The notes below the pieces were generated by a model. The model saw nothing but the letters and a program-made list of their open reading frames with translations. It had not been told where the DNA came from and made no database searches. Both the position numbers and the translations under genes were made by a program. Source: Pandoraea horticolens (GTDB lineage Bacteria; Pseudomonadota; Gammaproteobacteria; Burkholderiales; Burkholderiaceae). Taken from it: a stretch of 64,000 nt of DNA. Positions within the stretch are counted from its first letter, which is position 1, and every line of letters starts with the position of its first letter. Below are positions 55,905 to 62,816 of the stretch, piece by piece. The stretch lies in the NCBI RefSeq assembly GCF_902459555.1, contig NZ_CABPSM010000024.1, positions 1-64,000 of the forward strand, given 5' to 3'.

Positions 55905-56561
55905 CGCTCTTGCGCGCCCCGTGCCAGTTTCTTTGCGGAGGATTTGGGCCGGTGGAGGCATTAAACCGGCACATCTCCCACTGTCTGCGTCCTGTGGCGC
56001 TACGCGCTTTCGATGGCAACCGCTGGCATGCAGCCCCTGAGTTTCGGGGTGCGGCGATCGTTGGGCCGAGGTTGACGGCATGCCAGAGAACGCATCGGTA
56101 TGCGACGCCGGTATCCCTTGCATGTCCAGCACTGCGTCAAGTATCACTGCTGTTGAGGGGCGAGATGGATGTTGAAGCGAACTCGGCGGCCTGCCAGAGA
56201 ACGCACCGGTATGCGATGCCGGTATCCCTTGCATGTCCAGCACTGCGTCAAGTATTACTGCTGTCGAGGGGCGAGATGGATATTGAAGCGAACTCGGCGG
56301 CATGCCAGAGAACGCACCGGTATGCGATGCCGGTATCCCTTGCATGTCCAGCACCGCGTCAAGTATTGCTGCTGTTGAGGGGCGAGACGGGCGTTGAGGC
56401 GAGCTCGATGGCATGCCGGATGACTCACTGGTCTGATACACCGCGTACACGCTGGCGGCCAGCGTAATCGGCGGTAGTGCGCTCTGTCGGGGCGATGCTG
56501 AGATTGATGCAGCCACTGAGGGCTGGAGGCGCCGGGCCTCTGCGCCGGAAACGGGAAGCAT
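54591..56561 (-). CDS. Tandem HTH-like repeat protein, putative effector
   Basis: A 656-residue protein of unrecognised family. Residues 1-48 are rich in Ser, Ala and Pro. Residues 49-159 are three 37-residue repeats containing PSRPSTAVILDAVLDMQGIP. A basic patch CHRKRVAPQ near 180 could be a nuclear localisation signal. From about residue 220 there are seven complete 61-residue repeats and the start of an eighth. Each reads like VTLEMLREWQRLGKQG, AGGLDGVARQYGVASGALK, YLRADGTLTKPAEDRLNPPG. The middle resembles an HTH with the likely recognition helix at ASxxLxxYL. The residues at repeat positions 36, 39 and 40 vary most, as expected for a modular binding code. The frame ends at a TAG in repeat 8 where the other copies have CAG, so it is probably shortened. 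A nearby NEL effector and the N-terminal composition suggest type III secretion. Confidence 0.7.
   Translation of the reverse strand: MLPVSGAEARRLQPSVAASISASPRQSALPPITLAASVYAVYQTSESSGMPSSSPQRPSRPSTAAILDAVLDMQGIPASHTGAFSGMPPSSLQYPSRPSTAVILDAVLDMQGIPASHTGAFSGRPPSSLQHPSRPSTAVILDAVLDMQGIPASHTDAFSGMPSTSAQRSPHPETQGLHASGCHRKRVAPQDADSGRCAGLMPPPAQILRKETGTGRARATVTVEMLRAWQRLGEQGIDEAGGLDGVARQYGVASGALRNYLRADGTLTKRGEDRLNPPGGEVTLEMLREWQHLGKQGLGKAGGRDGVARQYGVASSTLKYYLRADGTLTKPAEDRLNPPGTEVTLAMLREWQRLGKQGMDEAGGLDGVARQYGVASGALKHYLRADGTLTQRAEDRLNPPGTDITLEMLQEWQHLGKQRIDEAGGLDGVARRYGVASAALRNYLRADGTLTKPAEDRLNPLGTEVTLEMLREWQRLGKQRIGQAGGLGGVARQYGVASSALKIYLRADGTLTKPAEDRLNPPGGEVTLAMLREWQCLGKQGIGQAGGLDGVARQYGVAASTLKHYLRADGTLTKPAEDRLNPPGMEVTVGMLREWQCLGKQGVDKAGGLDGVAGQYGVTSGALRIYLRADGTMTKRAGDRLNPPGTEVTLEMVREW
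56085..56417 (-). repeat. Three tandem 111-bp units
   Basis: Three nearly identical 111-bp units encode the 37-residue N-terminal repeats of the HTH-repeat protein (key segment ILDAVLDMQGIPASHTGAFS). The paralog at 9 kb has two diverged copies. Confidence 0.88.
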
Positions 56562-56896
56562 GGCGTTGCCTGATAGAAGTTCTTGTTCGCGATGTGCCTG
56601 CCATCGCCAGATGGCCCATTGTGGGCAGTCTCACTGTTACATAAGCTCGCCATCAGCGCTTGCATGAATCGCTCACTGGGGTGGCAAGCCGTAGCTCCCG
56701 CCGTGCGCCTGCCAGACCCACTTGGCCGCTTTCCCGTGCGCCGCTACGCCTGGTACAACCGGCCTTTTACGAGTCGACCCGATCATCCGTCCATAGCTGC
56801 GCCGAAGAAGGCACTTTGGGCTCGTGTCTATGCTGGGATCACGAACTATCGGTGCTGCCTGTCGAGAGATATCAAAATGTCCCAGGAGGCCATGCA

Positions 56897-58483
56897 ATGA
56901 TCCAGCGAAACCTGCACAGGTTAAGTGGCTACCCGCTATTGATATTTGCTGCTTGGCGCTTACGGCGGAATGTCTTATCGGTACTGGTCTTGCAAACTAC
57001 CGTGTCGTTCCTCCTGAACGTCCAGGGGGTGAAAACGGATCCAGTTCGCACCTTCTTCCTACCGCAAACGCGCTTTTGGGAACTTCTTGCTGGCTCATTC
57101 CTTGCATATGCTCAGATGTTCGAGGCAGCTAAGATTCAGCTATTACAGGGGAAATTTCTCGCGCGCGGGTCAGGTGATTTGGCACGAAACACGCTGTCTA
57201 TCGCCGGGATCGTATTGGTCATTGGTGCAGTATTCGGCCTCAATTCCAACATGCAGTTTCCCGGGTGGTGGGCGGTCCTACCGGTAGCAGGAAGCTTCCT
57301 GCTTCTGCTCGCAGGTCCAACGGCGTGGATAAATCGCACGCTATTGGACAATCGAGTCATGGTTTTTGTCGGGATCATCAGCTATCCGCTCTATCTCTGG
57401 CACTGGCCGATCCTCTCATTTCTACGCATCATCGATGGACAATCTGCGCCGCTTACACTGCGACTTGTAGCTGTCGGCGTCAGTATTCTTCTTGCATGGC
57501 TGACATATCGGCTAGTGGAGCGTCCAATCCGGCTTGGGGGTAACGCATCAGCCAAGACGATTGCCCTTTGCGCCGTTGCACTCTTTGCGGTCGCCATGGG
57601 CTACGGCAACTTCCTTAGCGCAGGCTTCCCGTCGCGCCGCGTTGCCATGGAAAATAGTTATGCGAGCACAGAATCTCAGTTCAAGAGCAATGCGCCGTCA
57701 ACTTGCGGTGCCGACCCGGCATTTGCAGGCCTAGAACCCGTTTGCACAAAATACCTTGCGGCGGGTGCGACGCAGACCGTATTTCTTTGGGGCGACTCTT
57801 CCGCAGAAGCGTGGTCACCGGTATTCCGACAAATTGCCTATCAACGGAATATCAATGTCATTGTTATCAGCCACCCCTCCTGCCTACCAATCATCGGCGT
57901 GCGTGAAACGTCGTTCGAATTCCCGCTGGAACGCCAATATTGCAGCGATGGAAAAACCGGCGAAAAGGTGCTGCATGCAATCCGGGCATCTAAACCGAGT
58001 GCTATTTTCTTGATCGGCGCATGGGACTACTTCGGTCCTTTCCATCGCAGCGTGCTCACCGACTCGCCAGATGACACAACTGCCACCCGGAAAACGACCC
58101 TCAAGGCCCTTTCTGACAAAATCCCAGCAACACTAAACGCACTATCGAACGTTGCTCATCTGGTGGTTTTCAAAAGTTGGCCAATCCTTATTTCCGATCC
58201 GGACTATGGTGTCGTCCGCCTTCCATTCCTCGGCCGGACAACCTCACGTGAGTTGCAGACGAACGAACGTCACGAGCATGAGGGGGCCTTCATCAATGAG
58301 ATCTTCGCGAAATCAAACGTCGAAAATACGACGTATTTCGACCCATCGCGTGCGATCTGCTCAACTGTCTGCGCTACGACCAAGGATGGGGTCCGTCTAT
58401 ACTCTGATCGTTATCACATCACAGCAGCAGGAAGCATTTTGTTCGAAGAAGAAATTGCAAAGCTGATGCCGGCGGGCAGTTGA
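56897..58483 (+). pseudogene. OafA-type O-acyltransferase, N-terminally truncated
   Basis: The protein carries the C-terminal part of an acyltransferase-3 membrane domain (PQTRFWELLAGSFLAYA, VGIISYPLYLWHWPILSFLR, RLVERPIRLGG) followed by a periplasmic SGNH-type domain with the GDSSAE nucleophile motif and a late SDRYHITAAGS (DxxH-like). Such proteins transfer acetyl groups to cell-surface polysaccharides. The first 150 or so residues, including the conserved membrane-domain start and catalytic His motif, are missing. The frame from ATG 56897 has an excellent ribosome site (AGGAGG 7 bp upstream), so a shortened protein may still be made, but transferase activity is unlikely. The 56562-56896 region upstream shows no other gene. 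Confidence 0.75.
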
Positions 58484-58512
58484 CTAGGAGAGTGCCGTTG
58501 CGGTCGCTCTTA

Positions 58513-58995
58513 TCAGATCCAGGTAATGGCTTGCACAGCAGCCACGGTCGTAGCAGCTCGCACTTCAGCCTTAAGCGTCTGCAGCTTGCTGAACGCGATG
58601 TTGCCCTGGGCCAGCATGGAGGCGTAAAGGCCCTTCAAATCGGGCAGCTCGAACGGCACCTGTCTGTTGTCGGCAGATAGCCAATAGAAGCCTTTGGGTG
58701 TTGCGCCGGCGAGGTTGTATCCGGTCGTGGCCACCAACAGCGTCAATTGGCTGGTCGAATCAGCATCGTACGTTGCCGCGACACGAGCCACGGACGTGTG
58801 ATTGACGTCAACCTGCGTGGCTGCTTGATACGACGCGTATAGGACCGCGAGTTGCACGTCCTGAGCCTGCGTCAAAGTCGGCACAGGCGGCCACGGGGTC
58901 GGCAACTCGTCTCTGTATATCTCGCCGGCAATACAATCATCGGCTGAATCTACCGCACGGAAGCCGAGGCCGTCGTTTCTGACTGCATATCCCAT
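58513..58995 (-). CDS. Phage tail-associated DUF4376-type protein
   Basis: A 160-residue protein with an N-terminal segment MGYAVRNDGLGFRAVDSADD and a C-terminal DUF4376-like domain: GYNLAGATPKGFYWLSADNR, then VPFELPDLKGLYASMLAQGN and LQTLKAEVRAATTVAAVQAI. Genes of this kind follow tail-fibre genes in Burkholderia and enterobacterial phages and may be chaperone or cap proteins of the fibre. It overlaps the tail-fibre gene by about 59 bp in another frame. Confidence 0.8.
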   Translation of the reverse strand: MGYAVRNDGLGFRAVDSADDCIAGEIYRDELPTPWPPVPTLTQAQDVQLAVLYASYQAATQVDVNHTSVARVAATYDADSTSQLTLLVATTGYNLAGATPKGFYWLSADNRQVPFELPDLKGLYASMLAQGNIAFSKLQTLKAEVRAATTVAAVQAITWI

Positions 58996-59930
58996 CCGCG
59001 TAGCTAAAGGTATTGCTCGACTGCGTGTTGGGGAAAACCTGAACCGCCGAAGTCAAGCCGCTCGAATTGACGTACAAGCTGATTTTGCTGGCCGTGAGCG
59101 GGACGAACGCCAACGTAGATACAGCACTCGGGAACGTTGCCGCGCCCGACGCCATCACCGGAAGGGTTGTAAGGTTGGTTCCCGACGTCGTCACATAGCG
59201 GGCCGAGCGCCCATACTGCAGCGTCTGCAGCAAGTACTTATTTCCACTGGAATCGGTGCGAACAGCTCCGATACGGGCGCGATAGCCCGCCGTGTAGCCC
59301 GACGGCGCCGTTGGCGCCGTGGCGCTCGGGTCCAACGTGCCGCAAACGGTCGTCCCGTTGTACCAAACCCAGACGTAGTACCACGTGCTCGCCGCGAGCG
59401 TTCCCGTGCTCAGACTGTTAGGCTGCCCCACTGTGCCAGCCGAGTTGATCGTGACATTGACGCCACGCACTGACGCATAAAGATTGCTGCCATTTTCGAG
59501 CACAAGCTCATCGGCCGTCACCACAGTCGACGTGTTGTTGACGCCAAGCGCTGCGACCTTCAGATTCTTAAACGCGCCCTGCACAGCCGCGAGTTGCCCG
59601 AGCTGCGCCGCGTGCTGCGACTGGGTAGCGGGGGCGACTTGCTGTGCCCCGCCCGTGCGCTCGATCAGCACCCATGCGCCGTTGCCCGAATCCACATTAG
59701 ATGCAACCACATACAACAGCGTCGCAATCCCTTTCGCCGGCAGCTAACCGCCCTGCAACGCCGCAAGGCCCATCCCGATGATTGGCTTTGCGGGCCAATC
59801 CATCGGGGGCATAAGTAGCGGCTCCAGCGTTGGCACTCGCAATGCTCAGCACTTGTACAAAGCCACTGGACGGAAGTGCCGTTAGTGCAGGAGCATTCAC
59901 AGCAGCGTAGGCATTGACCGCGCCAGTACG
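58937..59930 (-). pseudogene. Phage tail-fibre gene, 5' truncated and frameshifted
   Basis: The main frame (to 59716) encodes VVASNVDSGNGAWVLIERTG, QSQHAAQLGQLAAVQGAFKN and a Ser/Thr/Gly-rich beta region with WYYVWVWYNGTTVCGTLD, typical of tail fibres. Further upstream, another frame gives NAYAAVNAPALTALPSSGFV and IASANAGAATYAPDGLARKA, the part normally before it. The frame is broken near 59760, and the 5' end is lost at about 59940 where integrase sequence begins. A prophage remnant. Confidence 0.7.
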
Positions 59931-59959
59931 CCCGCGCCGAGCGCCCGACGGAAACCCAC

Positions 59960-60607
59960 AATGACGAAATCGATCCGTTGTCCCCGGACGAGCAAGCAGC
60001 CATTCCTGGAAAGCTGACGGGCGGTAACCGGAACCTCGTCCAGTTCGCACTTTGGACCGGAATGCGCACATCGGAATTTATCGCGTTGAACTGGTCGGAC
60101 GTCGATTTCGTTGGGGGATACGTGCGCGTCCGGAGAGCGATGACACGTGAGGCGAAAGGCGTTGCCGAGTTTCCGAAGACATCGGCCGGCCGCCGCGACA
60201 TCCGGCGACTCGAACCCGCGCGCGCCGTCCTGAAAGCGCAGAAAGCCCTCACGTTTCTCACCGAAGAGGACGGGCCGATTTTCAAGGACAAGGCTGGTGA
60301 GCACTTTGCAGGCTCGCATCAAATCTGGCGCCTCTGGCAGTCGGCGCTTAAGCGGGCTGGAGTTCGGTACCGAAACCCATATCAGACCCGGCACACGTAT
60401 GCGTCAATGATGCTCTCGGCCGGCGAACATCCAATGTGGGTTGCTAAGCAGATGGAGCACGCGGACTGGACCATGATCGCGCGAGTCTACGGCAGATGGA
60501 TGCCGACGGCGGACGTTGGGGCCGGAGATAAGGCGGTGGAGAAGTTCGCGCGAAACACTGGCACGGTTGCTGGCATTTTGGCAGAAAAACAGGCAAAAAC
60601 CGGCTAG
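59960..60607 (+). pseudogene. Phage-type tyrosine integrase, N-terminally truncated
   Basis: This is the catalytic domain of a tyrosine recombinase: EIDPLSPDEQAAIPGKL, then FALWTGMRTSEFIALNWSDV with the first Arg, YQTRHTYASMMLSAGEHPMW (HxxR region), EHADWTM, and RVYGRWMP with the Tyr nucleophile. The core-binding N-terminal half (about 150-180 residues) is absent and the DNA upstream is tail-fibre sequence on the other strand. It cannot integrate DNA as it stands. Its 3' region is repeated at 30802-30901. Confidence 0.88.
60356..60455 (+). repeat. Direct repeat, right copy (integrase)
   Basis: Right-hand partner of 30802-30901, 96 of 100 bases identical by my alignment, same orientation, 29,554 bp apart. 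It lies inside the integrase remnant. Confidence 0.9.
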
Positions 60608-60935
60608 ATTTTTGCCAGCCACAAAACACAACCCAATGATTTAAAAGTGATTTTTTGTGCGAGGAAGGGGAAACGTTTTTCTTTTTTGAAATCAATAGGG
60701 TTAGAGAGTTTTGGGGAGGAGATGGGTAGATGGCCGCAAATTGGGAGATTCGAGTTCGGCGGCAGGGCCCCGAGCCCCAACACCTACACATATCCCACAC
60801 GCGTGGATGAATAGGTGGGAAACGCGGAAATGGTTGGTCGGCTGGTCCGACTGGCTTCCTCAGTTCATCGTGGCGCCCATACACCGTATCGACGGCGAGG
60901 TAATCGGCACAAACGCCCCCGGCCTGGAGCGGCAG
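60608..60935. other. Intergenic region without a supported gene
   Basis: About 330 bp after the integrase. It is AT-rich at 60610-60710, then GC-rich. No tRNA or attachment-site copy of the 30.1-kb tRNA 3' end was found here. Confidence 0.4.
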
Positions 60936-61178
60936 CTAATCCGGTGTAGCCGGGTGGGGACGGCTTTCTTTGACCTTTCCCCTCTGAAATGTCCCGCTGA
61001 GTTGGTTACACCACGACGATATCTGCTCGTCCGCGAAGTCCACACCGCTAAGTGAGTGTGCAAACTTGTTGCGAATGTTTCGAATCGTATTAAGCCTTCG
61101 ACTCTCCTCATTGCTGATGAGCCCAAGTCTGTATTTCGCATTGCAGAAATTAAGCATGTCCAGACTTGGTCGTTCCAC
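60936..61178 (-). CDS. MltR-like fragment
   Basis: An 80-residue frame from a GTG at 61178 with NFCNAKYRLGLISNEESRRL and NTIRNIRNKFAHSLSGVDFA. This is the helical IRNIRNKFAH block found in MltR (mannitol operon repressor)-like and related small proteins. The usual N-terminal third is missing, so it is probably a remnant. It is divergent from the peptide gene at 61338. Confidence 0.45.
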   Translation of the reverse strand: MERPSLDMLNFCNAKYRLGLISNEESRRLNTIRNIRNKFAHSLSGVDFADEQISSWCNQLSGTFQRGKVKESRPHPATPD

Positions 61179-61337
61179 TTAAAAGTATCATAAAAAATTC
61201 AGAATAAGTTGGCCCTCACCCCATTGATGTCAATGACAAATTTGATGCAATCTTGCGCCGCGAGCAGCCTATTAGTGGAAGAACGAGGATGCTCGTATCA
61301 CCCTCCTAAATTCCGTTTCGTTAAAAGGAGCATCAAG

Positions 61338-61520
61338 ATGACGATTTCCTTGAAAGACGTAAAGATAAGTGATGAATTGACTGCTGGTGAGATCAAGCCT
61401 TTTGTAGCCAACGTGAAATACGCGCAGCGAAATGATCTTGAGATCGAGCCGGTTGTTTCCAACGTCAAATATGCACAGCGTAACGATGAGGAAGTAATGG
61501 CTATCGCCGAGGTTATCTGA
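61338..61520 (+). CDS. Candidate RiPP precursor with two 17-residue repeats
   Basis: A 60-residue peptide. Residues 1-17 (MTISLKDVKISDELTAG) could be a leader. Residues 18-34 (EIKPFVANVKYAQRNDL) and 35-51 (EIEPVVSNVKYAQRNDE) are tandem repeats sharing the invariant NVKYAQRND. Residues 52-60 are a hydrophobic tail. There is no signal peptide. The start is set by an excellent ribosome site, AAAAGGAG, 7 bp before ATG 61338; longer upstream reading is unsupported. A small, strongly translated, repeat-bearing peptide followed by an oxygenase and an exporter is the layout of a ribosomally synthesised and post-translationally modified peptide. Each repeat would be one core or one modification site. 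I know of no characterised product with this core. Asn, Asp, Lys or Tyr in the repeat are possible hydroxylation targets. Confidence 0.65.
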   Translation: MTISLKDVKISDELTAGEIKPFVANVKYAQRNDLEIEPVVSNVKYAQRNDEEVMAIAEVI

Positions 61521-61558
61521 AAGGCGAAGTAATGCGCATGCGTTGTTGAACTCGCGCC

Positions 61559-61587
61559 GTGAGCAAGGGTCTCGGCCTCTTGCTCAC
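61559..61587 (+). promoter_or_regulatory. Intercistronic hairpin between precursor and oxygenase
   Basis: GTGAGCAAG (61559-61567) pairs perfectly with CTTGCTCAC (61579-61587) over nine bases with an 11-base loop. No T-run follows, so it is more likely an mRNA stabiliser or partial terminator than a full one. Such hairpins let precursor exceed enzyme. Confidence 0.65.
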
Positions 61588-61625
61588 CTATCCATGTTTA
61601 TCTTCATCTGAATATTGAGTCAAAT

Positions 61626-62816
61626 ATGGTCGCATTGTTGTCACCGCAATTTGTGGAAGAACTATGGGGTAAGCAAGCGGCAGAGCTAGCCATATCGAAG
61701 ATTCCATTCAACGATAAAGACGTGCTGGGCGCGCTCAAGGAATATGCACTACGCCTGGATGACATTCGCGCCCGAAACTCTCAGTCCGAAGTCATAACCG
61801 CTTTCAATGGAAAGCGCACGTCAGAGGTGCATCCCGATTTTTTTGCGCGGCAGTTCGACGCCACACTTGAGGATTATGTCTCGAGAATCGAATGTCTTGC
61901 CGGTGATGATGAATGGACGGTCATGTACTATGGACTCCATGCAGCAAGCCCCATCATATGGGATGTCGCAAAGACTTTTTCCGACCAGCTCGCCTTGTCA
62001 ATAGGCTATCGTCCTGGCGGGCGCGTCGATGTCGATTGCTTTATTGGTCGATATTCGTCCACTTATATCGGAGTCCATGCGGACCATGCGCATAATTTCG
62101 GGTTCACCCTGCGTGATGGGAAAACGATGTTCACTTGGCCCGGAACCCGGACGGATCTTGTCGGCGTGCGATTTCCTGACTATGAACCGTTCAAGTCCGA
62201 GGGCATTCCGCTTGAGAACAAAACGAATCGAGTGACCTATTTCCCGGGAAACTGGCTGCACGTTGCCGAAACAAAATCCAACGTGTCGGTAAACGTGAAT
62301 ATCGCATTTTGGGAAACCGGTAACGATTCTCAGCAAAACGCGACCTACGTGAAGGGTCTCCTCCAGACACCCAATCGTAGCCGCTATGACGTGCGTTCAT
62401 CAGGTATTGCAAGCCTGAACCCCGATGATGAACTTCTGCTTTCATCGTTGAAGATCTTGCTTGATGGTGCGTCGCTGAAAAAACGAATGATGATTTCTCA
62501 ACTCATTTCGGGCACCAGTAGCCGCTTGAATGTCGGCCGTCCAATCGTCGAAGTTGATGAACTAGACGATGTTATCTCCCTCAACGCCATCAGCACCCTG
62601 CAGTGGATGCCAATATTGCAGGAGGGTGAGGTCCTGGTCGCGGCAAACGGCCACTGTTGCAGCTTCCGTTACAGTCGCGTATTGCACGATTTTCTGGATC
62701 GCCTGTCCGCCGGTCAGCAAGTGAACATTTCAGATCTAACGCGCGGGGATGACAAGCTTCTTAATGAGGATCTGCTGAGTGTAGTAGCGTCGCTGGCGCG
62801 ATGGGGGGCACTTTGA
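61626..62816 (+). CDS. JmjC/cupin-8-type Fe(II)/2-oxoglutarate oxygenase
   Basis: A 396-residue protein with the JmjC-like double-stranded beta-helix of bacterial protein or peptide hydroxylases. The likely metal triad is His151 and Asp153 in GVHADHAHNFGFTL and His212 in FPGNWLHVAETKSNVSVNVN. TMFTWPG and IAFWE flank it as in FIH/ROXA-like enzymes. The C-terminal 140 residues are a separate helical domain with VLVAANGHCCSFRYSRVLHD and VASLARWGAL, reminiscent of the winged helix at the end of ROXA-type hydroxylases, which could bind the leader. In this family 2-oxoglutarate and O2 are used to hydroxylate side chains. The start at 61626 has only a weak ribosome site, which fits lower expression than the precursor. 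The stop shares a base with the exporter start (TGATG). The substrate is inferred to be the peptide encoded upstream. Confidence 0.8.
   Translation: MVALLSPQFVEELWGKQAAELAISKIPFNDKDVLGALKEYALRLDDIRARNSQSEVITAFNGKRTSEVHPDFFARQFDATLEDYVSRIECLAGDDEWTVMYYGLHAASPIIWDVAKTFSDQLALSIGYRPGGRVDVDCFIGRYSSTYIGVHADHAHNFGFTLRDGKTMFTWPGTRTDLVGVRFPDYEPFKSEGIPLENKTNRVTYFPGNWLHVAETKSNVSVNVNIAFWETGNDSQQNATYVKGLLQTPNRSRYDVRSSGIASLNPDDELLLSSLKILLDGASLKKRMMISQLISGTSSRLNVGRPIVEVDELDDVISLNAISTLQWMPILQEGEVLVAANGHCCSFRYSRVLHDFLDRLSAGQQVNISDLTRGDDKLLNEDLLSVVASLARWGAL

Noticed and set aside
54591..56561. TAL effector or Burkholderia BAT-type protein
   Set aside because: The ILDAVLDMQ segment superficially recalls TAL-like repeats, but unit lengths (37 and 61 residues) and the HTH-like pattern do not match the 33-35-residue TAL/BAT unit.
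56562..56760. HrpB-type TTCG-N16-TTCG box upstream of the HTH-repeat gene
   Set aside because: I searched the upstream strand and found no correctly spaced pair, so type III regulation is not claimed from a box.
61559..61590. Full Rho-independent terminator after the peptide gene
   Set aside because: The stem is good but no T-run follows, so it is listed as an intercistronic hairpin instead.
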